DNA of 64,000 bases. Origin: Capnocytophaga ochracea DSM 7271 (GTDB lineage Bacteria; Bacteroidota; Bacteroidia; Flavobacteriales; Flavobacteriaceae). The translations under genes and the position numbers were made by a program. Of this stretch, positions 25,131 through 33,281 are shown one piece after another (positions within the stretch are counted from its first letter, which is position 1; the number at the start of each line of letters is the position of its first letter). The stretch spans positions 248,001 to 312,000 of the forward strand of contig NC_013162.1 of assembly GCF_000023285.1 (NCBI RefSeq), read 5' to 3'. Below the pieces are notes generated by a model, which saw only the letters and a program-made list of their open reading frames with translations, searched no databases and was not told where the DNA came from.

Positions 25131-26729
25131 GTGAATAAGCGATTATACATACTCGCAGTAGTGCTCATAAGCCTTTCTCTTGTAGGAATTATTGCCATAC
25201 AAGGGTATTGGATTAAATCAGCCATCGATAATAAAGAAGAGGCTTTTACTTATTCTATTCAGCAGGTACTCAATAATGTAGCTAAACAAATAGAGCAAGA
25301 TGAAGTCGATAAATATGTAGCTCAAATTATCTATTTGCGCGAGAACGATAGCACCTTAAAGCTCAAAGACAGTCATCTGCGAGAGTTTATCTATGTGCAA
25401 GAAAACAAACTAAGCAAAGAGACCTTTATTTATAAACACGGTATTTTAGAGGAAGATTACGCTTTAGCTACCAATCTGCGCAACCCTGTACTCATCGATG
25501 ATTTGAAACTCTCCGATTCTTTTACCTTAAAGAACTATACAAACAGAGAAAGTTTTCAGCACATCAACAGAGGTAATAATATAGATAACAAACAGTTGCC
25601 TATCATAAAAGCCTACGAAAAGCTAAGTGAATTACCCGAGATTGAGCGCTTAATGATAGAAGAATCATTTAAGAGTATCATAAGGCAACAAACCCTTAGC
25701 GAACGAGTGTCCGTAAGCCAAATAAACACACTCTTAGAGCAAAAACTCAAAAAAAGAGGCTTGAATTTACCTTTCGAGTTTGCCGTGTATAACCGCAATA
25801 TCTTATCGAAGATACACTCTAAGTACTTTGACCCTAATGAAACTAAGGAATATCGCACCTTGCTTTTTGGAGGCAATAGCTCCGACGATTCAGTATACGA
25901 ATTAGCAGTAGTATTCCCTCAGCGCGAGCGCTATGTGCTATCATCAGTAATAGGGGTAGCAACCCTATCAGTAGTATTTTTACTAATAGTTATAGGTGTG
26001 TTTGTGGTTACCTTCCACCAGCTCATCACTCAGCGTCGCATTTCCGAAATCAAAACTGATTTCATCAATAATATGACGCACGAGTTCAAAACACCTATTG
26101 CCACTATGAACTTAGTGCTGGACAGTCTTAAAACACCTGTTGCCCTGCACGACCCTGAGAAAATAAAAGGATATGTAAAAATACTCAAACAGGAAAACAA
26201 GCGAATGCTGGCTCAGGTAGAAAACATTTTGCAAATATCACGTCTCGAAAAAGGAAACTTACATTTAGAGAGAGAGCCGTTGGACGTGCACGAACTTATA
26301 AGCAATGCCGTAGGGCACCTACAAGTAATGCTCGACGAACGTGGAGGCGTACTGCGCACTCACTTTTTAGCAGAAAACGGCGATGTATCAGCAAACAAAT
26401 CACACCTTACTAATGTATTTGTGAATGTGATTGAAAATGCTATCAAATACTCACCTAATGCCCCCGAAATAGACATTTATACTGAAAATATAAAGAATAA
26501 AATACTAATACGTGTAAAAGACAGAGGGCAAGGAATGAGCAGGCAGGCTATGAAACACGTATTTACCAAGTTTTATAGAGAACATACTGGCGATTTACAC
26601 AACGTAAAAGGACACGGGTTAGGGCTTGCCTACGTGAAAAGTATCGTAGAATACCATCAAGGAAGCATTGATGTAGAAAGCGACAAAGGAAAAGGGAGTA
26701 CCTTCTTTATCAAATTGCCGGTAATATAA
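25131..26729 (+). CDS. Sensor histidine kinase (RprX-like)
   Basis: A 532-residue inner-membrane histidine kinase. TM1 is at ~6-26, a ~240-residue periplasmic sensor with no recognisable domain follows, and TM2 (VIGVATLSVVFLLIVIGVFVV) is at ~273-295. The cytoplasmic part has an H-box with NNMTHEFKTPIATMNL (phosphorylated His317), an N-box (NVIENAIKYSPNA), a G1 box (VKDRGQGMS) and a G2 box (KGHGLGLAYVKSIVEYHQG). It starts with GTG, since no in-frame ATG precedes TM1. It is paired with an OmpR-type regulator 48 bp downstream. The layout and N-terminus resemble the RprX/RprY system of Bacteroides. The signal it senses is unknown. Orthology to RprX is likely but untested. Confidence 0.92.
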   Translation: MNKRLYILAVVLISLSLVGIIAIQGYWIKSAIDNKEEAFTYSIQQVLNNVAKQIEQDEVDKYVAQIIYLRENDSTLKLKDSHLREFIYVQENKLSKETFIYKHGILEEDYALATNLRNPVLIDDLKLSDSFTLKNYTNRESFQHINRGNNIDNKQLPIIKAYEKLSELPEIERLMIEESFKSIIRQQTLSERVSVSQINTLLEQKLKKRGLNLPFEFAVYNRNILSKIHSKYFDPNETKEYRTLLFGGNSSDDSVYELAVVFPQRERYVLSSVIGVATLSVVFLLIVIGVFVVTFHQLITQRRISEIKTDFINNMTHEFKTPIATMNLVLDSLKTPVALHDPEKIKGYVKILKQENKRMLAQVENILQISRLEKGNLHLEREPLDVHELISNAVGHLQVMLDERGGVLRTHFLAENGDVSANKSHLTNVFVNVIENAIKYSPNAPEIDIYTENIKNKILIRVKDRGQGMSRQAMKHVFTKFYREHTGDLHNVKGHGLGLAYVKSIVEYHQGSIDVESDKGKGSTFFIKLPVI

Positions 26730-26777
26730 TTTAAGAACTTAACAATTTAATTCATAATTGCCTAAAACAATAAAAAA

Positions 26778-27533
26778 ATGAATACAGACGGAAACTATTA
26801 CAGTTCAAATGCTTCTACGGACAATAAACACATTCTCTTAGTAGAAGACGACCCCAACTTCGGCACTGTACTAAAAGACTATTTGGTAATGAGCGGTTTC
26901 GACGTTACCTTAGCTAAAAACGGTATGGAAGGCTTCGAAAAGTTTAAGAAAGAAACATACGATATGTGTATCTTAGACGTGATGATGCCTTATAAAGACG
27001 GTTTTACTTTAGCCAAAGAAATTCGTGAGAAAGATGAGAAAATACCTATTATCTTCCTTACAGCTCGTACAATGCGTGAAGATGTGATAAAAGGCTATCG
27101 CTCAGGAGCTGATGACTACCTAAACAAACCCTTCGACTCCGAAATCCTATTGATGAAAATACGTTCAATTTTGCAACGTAAAAGCATCGAAACAATGGTA
27201 GACGACAATAAGTTTGAGTTCGAAATAGGAAGATTCTTCCTCAATACCAAATTGCGTATTCTCAAATATAAGGACGAAGAACCTGTAAAACTCTCCCCTA
27301 AGGAAAATGAACTTTTGCGTTTGCTCGCCTTACACACCGATGATTTTATGTCACGTGAGTTAGCCCTTTCCAAAATATGGAAAGACGACAACTATTTCAC
27401 CTCTCGCAGTATGGACGTATATATCGCAAAACTGCGCAAACTCTTGAAAAAGGACGATAAAGTAGAAATACTAAACATTCACGGCGAAGGCTTCCGTTTG
27501 GTTGCCAATAAAGAAGCCGATGAATTCATTTAG
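26778..27533 (+). CDS. OmpR/PhoB-family response regulator (RprY-like)
   Basis: A 251-residue DNA-binding response regulator. The receiver domain (~17-135) has acidic residues D24/D25, the phosphorylation site D67 in CILDVMMPYKDGFTLAKEIR and K117 in DYLNKPF. The C-terminal winged helix (~150-245) has KLSPKENELLRLLALH and the SRSMDVYIAKLRKLLK recognition helix, ending in NIHGEGFRLV. It forms an operon with the preceding kinase. The receiver sequence is close to what I recall of Bacteroides RprY. A candidate structured RNA and a terminator lie within 210 bp downstream, so the operon transcript may end there. Confidence 0.95.
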   Translation: MNTDGNYYSSNASTDNKHILLVEDDPNFGTVLKDYLVMSGFDVTLAKNGMEGFEKFKKETYDMCILDVMMPYKDGFTLAKEIREKDEKIPIIFLTARTMREDVIKGYRSGADDYLNKPFDSEILLMKIRSILQRKSIETMVDDNKFEFEIGRFFLNTKLRILKYKDEEPVKLSPKENELLRLLALHTDDFMSRELALSKIWKDDNYFTSRSMDVYIAKLRKLLKKDDKVEILNIHGEGFRLVANKEADEFI

Positions 27534-27596
27534 GTAAAAAATAGTCACACCTTTGCCCACGATTTCAAGAACATTTGTTTAACTAAATAAAGATAT

Positions 27597-27670
27597 ACAC
27601 GAAGAAAAATGACCTATGTCAAGTTACATATCGCATCAGTTCTACCTTTTTGCAAGGTAATGCTTCGTGT
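27597..27670 (+). ncRNA. Candidate small structured RNA (or structured 3' UTR) after the response regulator
   Basis: An outer stem ACACGAAG (27597-27604) with CTTCGTGT (27663-27670) encloses two hairpins: TGAC-CTAT-GTCA (27610-27621) and TACCTT-TTTGC-AAGGTA (27643-27659). A T-tailed terminator hairpin follows at 27713-27739. This looks like a three-way junction, but no covariation is available. No consensus promoter stands directly before it, so it may be the 3' end of the kinase-regulator transcript. A 24-codon ORF inside (ATG 27609) lacks support. Confidence 0.35.
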
Positions 27671-27712
27671 CGTATCTGTTTGATTATAAGAATAGTATAA
27701 TATATAGAAGAG

Positions 27713-27739
27713 CCCGAAGCGTCCCGTTTCGGGTTTTTT
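27713..27739 (+). terminator. Rho-independent terminator
   Basis: CCCGAA (27713-27718) pairs with TTCGGG (27728-27733) and is followed by six T. It ends whatever is transcribed past the response regulator. Confidence 0.75.
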
Positions 27740-27794
27740 GTTTACACCCCTACTACTTTGCCCAATCTTGGCGTTTTGAAGTCAAAGACAAGCT

Positions 27795-27841
27795 CTTTAC
27801 CAAAGTTTCTAACCCCGGTCGAGCTACAACCTTTGGCAAAG
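27795..27841. repeat. Diverged inverted repeat C
   Basis: Arms CTTTACCAAAG (27795-27805) and CTTTGGCAAAG (27831-27841) pair with one mismatch around a diverged centre (GGTCGAGCTACAAC). It lies upstream of the GNAT gene. The 382-bp interval 27534-27915 otherwise holds only the candidate RNA and its terminator. Confidence 0.6.
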
Positions 27842-27915
27842 TTAAAACCTTTCAGCAGTAACGTCTAAATAAGTAAAGAAAAAAGTTAATAAATAACACT
27901 AAAAAGCATTATATA

Positions 27916-28386
27916 ATGAACACAAATGATTTAAACATACAGCTCGTTACTAATAATATCAATGATTTTAAAGGTCTTTTAGATGTTTTTGAAGAAGTTT
28001 TTCAGTGGACAAACTATCATTATCCTACCGACAAGAAGTTGCATCATTTATTGAAAAACACAAACCTTTTGGCAGTAGTATCCAAAATAGAAAATCAAGT
28101 AGTAGGAGGTTTAACAGCTTATATCCTTGATAGTTATGAAGTAGAAAAACCTTCTCTATACCTTTATGATTTGGGAGTGAAAGAGCGTTTTCAAAATCAA
28201 GGCATTGGCAAACAGCTTATCAACTATTTAATAGCCTATGCAACGCAAAACGATTTTCAAGATATCTTTGTAGGTACGGAACAAGATGATAATGAAGATG
28301 CTATTGCTTTTTATAGAAAAACACCTTTTACCGATGAAACAAAGGTATTACAATACAGTTTTCGATTAGATGAACCTAACTCCTAA
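27916..28386 (+). CDS. GNAT-family N-acetyltransferase, similar to AAC(3)-I
   Basis: A 156-residue single-domain GNAT protein. Motif A, the acetyl-CoA loop, is LYLYDLGVKERFQNQGIGKQ (residues ~76-95), preceded by VVSKIENQVVGGLTAYIL and followed by VGTEQDDNEDAIAFYRKTPF. The YxYDLxV..R.QGIG..L pattern, the 'DD..A..FY' segment and the Y-HY-P-like N-terminus are like aminoglycoside 3-N-acetyltransferases of class I. Chromosomal relatives may acetylate other amines. It is flanked by repeats and stands alone, with no resistance or mobile genes nearby. Family membership is firm; substrate assignment is tentative. Confidence 0.72.
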   Translation: MNTNDLNIQLVTNNINDFKGLLDVFEEVFQWTNYHYPTDKKLHHLLKNTNLLAVVSKIENQVVGGLTAYILDSYEVEKPSLYLYDLGVKERFQNQGIGKQLINYLIAYATQNDFQDIFVGTEQDDNEDAIAFYRKTPFTDETKVLQYSFRLDEPNS

Positions 28387-28494
28387 ACAAAAAAGACAAA
28401 TTAACAGAATAATTTTTGTCAGTTGTGAGTCGCCAAATAACCTCTTTTGCAATATAAAAGCTCTCGTTTAGGTTTAGGTTATCCCCATCTTTTC

Positions 28495-28560
28495 TTCGTT
28501 CATTGTTCGTCTTTCCTTCGTCTTAGGTTCGTTTTAGCTTCGCTCTTCTTTCGAATAAGC
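28495..28560. repeat. 11-bp degenerate array, 6 units (TTCGTnnTnnn)
   Basis: Six consecutive 11-bp units share TTCG at positions 1-4: TTCGTTCATTG, TTCGTCTTTCC, TTCGTCTTAGG, TTCGTTTTAGC, TTCGCTCTTCT, TTCGAATAAGC. The units differ, yet the phase is exact. Several are identical or near-identical to units at 45555-45686. It sits in the 276-bp gap before the DUF6452 gene. Confidence 0.85.
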
Positions 28561-28613
28561 TTTGTCCATCAAGCTTATAAGTATCAATACTAAGTTGCTC
28601 TGTGAAGTTTTTT

Positions 28614-28642
28614 TTGTCATTTGTAATTATTTCGTATCTTTG
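28614..28642 (+). promoter_or_regulatory. Promoter of the DUF6452-DUF6048 operon
   Basis: TTG (28614-28616), an 18-bp gap and TATCTTTG (28635-28642) match the Bacteroidetes promoter. The -7 ends 20 bp before the ATG at 28663. Confidence 0.7.
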
Positions 28643-28662
28643 CACCAACTTTATTTTTGATA

Positions 28663-29145
28663 ATGAAAAGAACTATCTTTATATCATTTTTAATACTCTC
28701 GCTTTCAATGTTGATAAGTTGTGAGTCCGACGACCTTTGCGACCACAGCGTGAATACGCCTCGCTTGGTGGTGCGTTTCTACAACCAAAACAATACTCGT
28801 ACGCCTTTTAGCGTGACTAACCTTACAGTTTATGGCGAAGGAAATACTACTCCTCTGGTAAGCAGTGCAACTTTAGATTCACTTGCACTACCTTTGCGCT
28901 TGGAGTCGCCTACTACCTACTTATTCCAAACCGTAGTTTCAGGTACTACCACTAGCACCGCAACCCTCACGCTCACTTATACTCCCGAACAGTCGTTCGT
29001 AAGCAAGGCTTGTGGAGTGAAAATTACTTACAACACCCTTTCAGCTACCATTCAAGATACAAATACCTCTTGGCTAAAAGGTCTTAACATCAAGAACACT
29101 ACCGTAGATAATGAAAAAAGAGCTCATATACATTTGTATCATTAG
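28663..29145 (+). CDS. DUF6452 family lipoprotein
   Basis: A 160-residue lipoprotein of unknown function, flavobacterial family DUF6452. I chose the ATG at 28663 rather than an upstream TTG because it begins the signal MKRTIFISFLILSLSMLISC, with the lipidated Cys followed by ESDDLCDH. Family marks are the early 'C..DDLC' and TPRLVVRFYN, then short beta strands (TYLFQTVVSGTTTSTATLTLTYTP) and FVSKACGVKITYNTL. The acidic residues after the Cys could allow surface exposure. Its 3' end overlaps the DUF6048 gene by 35 bp, indicating translational coupling. The two families occur together in other flavobacteria. Confidence 0.85.
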   Translation: MKRTIFISFLILSLSMLISCESDDLCDHSVNTPRLVVRFYNQNNTRTPFSVTNLTVYGEGNTTPLVSSATLDSLALPLRLESPTTYLFQTVVSGTTTSTATLTLTYTPEQSFVSKACGVKITYNTLSATIQDTNTSWLKGLNIKNTTVDNEKRAHIHLYH

Positions 29146-29941
29146 TATTTGGTGGGGCTTAGGTGCAATGGCTCAAACGGCTACCCGCACGACCTCACAA
29201 ACTACTATTGCCTTGCCCGAAAAGCAAGAAGCCCCTGTGTACAAACAGCGGTATGGCTTGCGCGTAGGTGCCGACCTGAGCAAACTGGTACGCCCTTTCT
29301 TTGATAAGAATTACTACGGACTCGAATTGGTAGGCGATTACCGCCTAACAACCAACTACTACTTCGCTGCTGAACTCGGTATGGAAAAAAGAACTAAGGA
29401 CGAAGATTTCTTTACTTACTCTACCGAAGGTCAGTTTTTACGTGCTGGTTTCGATTATAACACCTATGGCAATTGGTATGGTATGGAGAATATGATTTAC
29501 GTGGGGGCTCGCTATGGCATTTCGCTCTTCTCTCAAGACCTTACCTCGTATATTATCCATAAAGATAACCAATATTGGAACGAAACTATCACAGGTTCCG
29601 ACCCTTCTTTCTTAAAGAAATACGACGGACGTACTGCTCATTGGTTGGAACTCGTATTAGGCATTAAAGCGGAACTCTTGCACAATCTTTACGCAGGAGC
29701 AAGCGTGCGTGTAGGTCTTTTGGTGGCTCAAACGGGCAGCAGTGGTTTCCCTAACTACTATATTCCTGCCTTTGGGCGGGTATACGAAGGAAGCAGATTT
29801 GGAGTAGGATTCAACTACACTCTCAGCTATCTCATTCCTCTTTATAAAAAAGAGAAAAAGAAAGAAGAGGCAGATACGCAAAAAACTACCTCCTCTCCTA
29901 CCCCTTCAGCTCCTGCTAAAAAACCGAAAGGAAGAAGATAA
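29111..29941 (+). CDS. DUF6048 family outer-membrane beta-barrel protein
   Basis: A 276-residue exported protein with signal MKKELIYICIISIWWGLGAMAQ. From YKQRYGLRVGADLSKLVRPFF onward, alternating short beta strands (YYGLELVGDYRLTTNYYFAAELGMEKR, LELVLGIKAELLHNLYAGASVRVGLLV, GVGFNYTLSYLIPLY) suggest an outer-membrane barrel. The C-terminal tail is hydrophilic, with Lys, Pro and Ser runs (KKEKKKEEADTQ, PSAPAKKPKGRR). It overlaps the DUF6452 gene upstream, and the pair is conserved in Flavobacteriaceae. Its function is unknown; a joint envelope role with DUF6452 is inferred from the pairing. Confidence 0.85.
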   Translation: MKKELIYICIISIWWGLGAMAQTATRTTSQTTIALPEKQEAPVYKQRYGLRVGADLSKLVRPFFDKNYYGLELVGDYRLTTNYYFAAELGMEKRTKDEDFFTYSTEGQFLRAGFDYNTYGNWYGMENMIYVGARYGISLFSQDLTSYIIHKDNQYWNETITGSDPSFLKKYDGRTAHWLELVLGIKAELLHNLYAGASVRVGLLVAQTGSSGFPNYYIPAFGRVYEGSRFGVGFNYTLSYLIPLYKKEKKKEEADTQKTTSSPTPSAPAKKPKGRR

Positions 29942-29958
29942 TAATTGACAATGTTATT

Positions 29959-30579
29959 ATGAACAGATATATTACACTTTTTTTGCTTCTTTTTTGTAGT
30001 GTTGCTTATGCTCAAGATGTGGAGGCAATGCTTACCGAAAAAGTAAAACTCTTAGACAAAAGCTATAATCTTAAAGAACTGCAAACTTTGGCAAACGACT
30101 TTGAACACCTTACCACTGTTGCGCCTACTAATTGGTTAGTTAATTACTACGTAGCTTACACAAATATCCGCCTTGCCGACCAATCATCGGGAGGGTCTAT
30201 TGATAGTTATTGCAATCAGGCAGAAAAGTACATAAAGATAGCTGAAAAACAACCCGATGCCGACGCATCGGAAATCAACGCCTTATACGCCTATCTGTAC
30301 AGTGTCAAAGTGAAGGTAAACCGAATGTTTCGCGGAGCTAAATACGGTAAGCTGAGTCGTGAGTATTCCGAGAAATCTATTAAGGAAAATTCCGAAAATC
30401 CAAGGCCCTATCTCATTCGTGCTATCGGTATTTACTTTACACCCAAAGTATTTGGTGGGGGCGTAGCGAAAGCTAAACCAATGCTCAATAAAGCCTTAGA
30501 GAAGTTCGAACATTTTACTCCGAAAACGCCTAATCATCCTCATTGGGGCAAAGGAATGGCAAAATCAATTAACAAATAA
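29959..30579 (+). CDS. Secreted helical (TPR-like) protein of unknown function
   Basis: A 206-residue protein with signal peptide MNRYITLFLLLFCSVAYAQ, then all-helical repeats (ELQTLANDFEHLTTVAPTNWLVNYYVAYTNIRLAD; CNQAEKYIKIAEKQPDADASEINALYAYLYSVKVKVN; AKPMLNKALEKFEHFTPKTPNHPHWGKG). The spacing of these helix pairs resembles tetratricopeptide repeats. The conserved 'P..YLIRAIGIYFTP..FGGGVAKA' segment is seen in similar Bacteroidetes proteins as I remember them. It lies 17 bp after DUF6048 and 10 bp before era, so it is probably co-transcribed with both. Its function is unknown. Confidence 0.75.
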   Translation: MNRYITLFLLLFCSVAYAQDVEAMLTEKVKLLDKSYNLKELQTLANDFEHLTTVAPTNWLVNYYVAYTNIRLADQSSGGSIDSYCNQAEKYIKIAEKQPDADASEINALYAYLYSVKVKVNRMFRGAKYGKLSREYSEKSIKENSENPRPYLIRAIGIYFTPKVFGGGVAKAKPMLNKALEKFEHFTPKTPNHPHWGKGMAKSINK

Positions 30580-30589
30580 CAATTAACAA

Positions 30590-31471
30590 GTGCACAAAGC
30601 TGGATTTGTAAATATCATCGGGAACCCCAACGTAGGAAAATCTACCCTTATGAACGCCTTTGTAGGCGAAAAACTTTCTATTATCACCTCCAAGGCACAG
30701 ACCACGCGGCACCGTATTTTTGGTATCGTAAGTGGTGATGATTTTCAGGTGGTTTTTTCGGACACCCCTGGTATTATCAAGCCATCGTATGCCTTACAAG
30801 CCTCGATGATGGACTTTGTAAAGAGTGCTTTTGAAGACGCCGACATTCTCATTTATATGGTAGAAATAGGCGAAAAAGAGCTGAAAGACGAGGCTTTCTT
30901 TAATCGCATCAACCAGTTGGACGTGCCTGTATTGTTGCTCATCAACAAAGTGGATACTTCCGACCAAAATGTATTAGAGGAACAAGTAGCTTACTGGAAG
31001 GAAAAAGTGCCTCGTGCCGAAATATATCCTATTTCGGCTTTGCGCAACTTTCAAACCGAAGTGGTGTTCAACCGCATTATAGAACTCTTGCCCGAGTCAC
31101 CTGCGTTTTTCCCAAAAGACCAACTCACCGATAAACCGGAGCGTTTCTTTGTAAACGAGATTATACGCGAGAAGATACTATTGCACTACAAGAAGGAAAT
31201 TCCCTATTCGGTAGAAGTAGAGACCGAAAGTTTTGCCGATAGCGAGACTATCATTCACATTCGCTCGGTGATAATGGTAGAACGCGAAAGCCAAAAGGGG
31301 ATTATCATAGGTCATAAAGGGGAAGCCTTAAAGCGGGTAGGCATTGAGACACGGACTGATTTAGAGAAGTTTTTCGGCAAACAAATACACTTAGAACTTT
31401 TCGTAAAAGTAAACAAAGATTGGCGTAGCAATGTGCGACAATTGCGCAGGTTTGGTTACGATATCAAATAA
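30590..31471 (+). CDS. era: GTPase Era
   Basis: A 293-residue essential GTPase that binds 16S rRNA and helps 30S maturation. The G domain has G1 GNPNVGKS (11-18), a G2 region with TTRHRIFG, G3 DTPG (58-61) and G4 NKVD (119-122). The C-terminal KH domain carries IIIGHKGEALKRVGIETR and ends KDWRSNVRQLRRFGY. The start is GTG at 30590; it places G1 eleven residues in, as in Bacteroidetes Era proteins (MHK-GFVNIIGNPNVGKS). ftsQ follows after 6 bp, so the two are likely co-transcribed. Confidence 0.98.
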   Translation: MHKAGFVNIIGNPNVGKSTLMNAFVGEKLSIITSKAQTTRHRIFGIVSGDDFQVVFSDTPGIIKPSYALQASMMDFVKSAFEDADILIYMVEIGEKELKDEAFFNRINQLDVPVLLLINKVDTSDQNVLEEQVAYWKEKVPRAEIYPISALRNFQTEVVFNRIIELLPESPAFFPKDQLTDKPERFFVNEIIREKILLHYKKEIPYSVEVETESFADSETIIHIRSVIMVERESQKGIIIGHKGEALKRVGIETRTDLEKFFGKQIHLELFVKVNKDWRSNVRQLRRFGYDIK

Positions 31472-31477
31472 AGAAAA

Positions 31478-32182
31478 ATGTACATAAAAAAAATCATAAA
31501 GATATTCGTCATCGTCTTTTTGCCCTTTTGTATACAAATATTTGCATCGGGGCGCAACAAGATGCGTGTAGTGAAAGAGGTGGTGGTAGACCATCAGGAC
31601 GAGAATATGTACGTTACCGATGAGGCTATACGCCGCACTATCTTCAAAGATCCTCAAGCACAACACCCTATGGGGCTTCTTAGGCTAAATGAAATTGAAA
31701 AACTCTTAGACAACAATGTGATGATTGAGAAATCGGAAGTGTTTTGCACTATCGACGGCACTCTGAATGCTAAAATCAAACAGCGAGAACCTATTGCACG
31801 CGTATACGACGGCAGTGGAGTGTATTATATGGATACACAAGGAAAGAAGATGCCTCTTTCAAGTTCTTACTCAGCACGTGTGCCTATTCTCAGAGGTAAT
31901 ACTGAGCGCTATTGGCAAGCCTCCTATGCACTGATGCAGTTTATCCAAAACGACCAATGGATGGCTGAAAACATTACCGAAGTATTGGTAAAGCCTAACG
32001 GAGAATACGAGTTTTTAATGCGTGTACCTCACTTTAAGGTCGTTTTCGGAAAGTTTGAAGACGAAGCGCTCAAGAAAGCAAACCTCAAAGCCTTTTACAA
32101 GCAATTGGAGAAGACTGATAAACTGAATGAATATAACATCGTAAACCTAAAATACACCAACCAAGTGGTATGTAGAAAATGA
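31478..32182 (+). CDS. ftsQ: Cell division protein FtsQ
   Basis: A 234-residue division protein anchored by one N-terminal TM (~5-23, IIKIFVIVFLPFCIQIFA). The periplasmic part has a POTRA-like start (VTDEAIRRTIF... LNEIEKLLDNNVMIEKSEVFCTIDGTLNAKIKQREPIARVYD), then the Bacteroidetes-typical YYMDTQGKKMPLS..YSARVPIL and the closing NIVNLKYTNQVVCRK. FtsQ links early and late divisome proteins. In most flavobacteria ftsQ lies between murC and ftsA in the division cluster; here it follows era instead. It is followed by a bidirectional terminator. Confidence 0.88.
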   Translation: MYIKKIIKIFVIVFLPFCIQIFASGRNKMRVVKEVVVDHQDENMYVTDEAIRRTIFKDPQAQHPMGLLRLNEIEKLLDNNVMIEKSEVFCTIDGTLNAKIKQREPIARVYDGSGVYYMDTQGKKMPLSSSYSARVPILRGNTERYWQASYALMQFIQNDQWMAENITEVLVKPNGEYEFLMRVPHFKVVFGKFEDEALKKANLKAFYKQLEKTDKLNEYNIVNLKYTNQVVCRK

Positions 32183-32228
32183 GACAATTAGTCAATTTAC
32201 TAATGTGTCAATTCAATTATAGAATAAC

Positions 32229-32266
32229 AAAAACAGAGGTTACTTTATTGAGTAACCTCTGTTTTT
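32229..32266. terminator. Bidirectional terminator between ftsQ and rfbB
   Basis: Perfect 16-bp arms (AAAAACAGAGGTTACT at 32229-32244 and its complement at 32251-32266) surround a 6-base loop, with A and T ends. It serves the convergent ftsQ and rfbB transcripts. Confidence 0.95.
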
Positions 32267-32288
32267 CTTATCTCTTACTTCTTACCTC

Positions 32289-33281
32289 TTATCTATTAGA
32301 AAGGTACCATTTTACGGTTTTCTGTATACCTTCTTCAAACTGCAAGGAAGGTTCCCAGCCGAGTTCTTTTTTCAATTTAGTAGCATCAATAGCGTAACGG
32401 AGGTCGTGACCAGCACGGTCGGTTACGAAAGTGATGAGCTTTTCGGAAGTACCTTCGGGGCGACCTAACTGTTTATCTACTTCTTTGATGATTACTTTCA
32501 CTAAATCGATATTACGCCATTCGTTAAAGCCCCCAATGTTGTAGGTATCACCATCTTTTCCTTGGTGGAAAATAGTATCGATAGCACGAGCGTGGTCTTC
32601 TACAAAAAGCCAATCGCGAATATTTTCACCTTTGCCATAGATAGGTAACGGCTTATTATCTACAATATTATAAATACACACCGGTATCAATTTTTCAGGG
32701 TACTGGTGAGAACCGTAGTTGTTAGAACAATTTGAAATCACCACAGGCAATTTGTAAGTGTTATGGTAAGCTCTCACAAAATGGTCAGAGGAAGCTTTAG
32801 AAGCCGAATACGGTGATTGGGGGTCGTAAGGCGTTTGCTCAGTAAAGAGTGCTTCGCCTATTTCTAAGGCTCCATATACCTCGTCGGTAGAGACGTGATA
32901 AAAGCGTTTGCCTTGCATATTATCTTTCCACGCCTCACGAGCCGCTTGCAAGAGGCTCAAAGTGCCCATTACGTTTGTTTTCGCGAAGATAAAAGGGTCT
33001 TCAATACTTCTATCCACGTGACTTTCGGCAGCGAGGTGGATAATCCCATCAATGTGATTTTCAGCGAAGAGGGCTTTCATACGCTCGTAGTCGCAAATAT
33101 CCGCTTGTATAAAAGTATAGTTAGGGGCATTGGCTACGTCGGCAACATTCTCTAAGTTGCCAGCGTAAGTAAGCTTGTCTAAGTTAAAAATGTGATAGTC
33201 GGGGTATTTGTTTACAAATAGCCTCACGACGTGAGAGCCGATAAATCCAGCTCCTCCTGTGATTAAGATATTTCTTTTCAT
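32289..33281 (-). CDS. rfbB: dTDP-glucose 4,6-dehydratase
   Basis: A 330-residue short-chain dehydrogenase-type enzyme (RfbB/RmlB) that converts dTDP-glucose to dTDP-4-keto-6-deoxyglucose for deoxysugar synthesis. The NAD-binding motif TGGAGFIG is at residues 8-15. Active-site parts are HVSTDEVYG (Thr-Asp-Glu triad) and SPYSASKASSDHFVRAY (Tyr-x3-Lys). NCSNNYGSHQYPEKLIP and TYNIGGFNEWRN are also typical. The other rml genes are not nearby. The start codon overlaps the stop of the GH92 gene by 4 bp (ATGA), so translation is probably coupled, although the two functions are unrelated on the face of it. Confidence 0.96.
   Translation of the reverse strand: MKRNILITGGAGFIGSHVVRLFVNKYPDYHIFNLDKLTYAGNLENVADVANAPNYTFIQADICDYERMKALFAENHIDGIIHLAAESHVDRSIEDPFIFAKTNVMGTLSLLQAAREAWKDNMQGKRFYHVSTDEVYGALEIGEALFTEQTPYDPQSPYSASKASSDHFVRAYHNTYKLPVVISNCSNNYGSHQYPEKLIPVCIYNIVDNKPLPIYGKGENIRDWLFVEDHARAIDTIFHQGKDGDTYNIGGFNEWRNIDLVKVIIKEVDKQLGRPEGTSEKLITFVTDRAGHDLRYAIDATKLKKELGWEPSLQFEEGIQKTVKWYLSNR

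Noticed and set aside
27609-27683. 24-codon ORF in the candidate RNA region
   Set aside because: It has no ribosome-binding or family support, and its bases are better explained by paired stems.
32179-32397. 72-codon ORF after ftsQ
   Set aside because: It runs through the bidirectional terminator and the end of rfbB.
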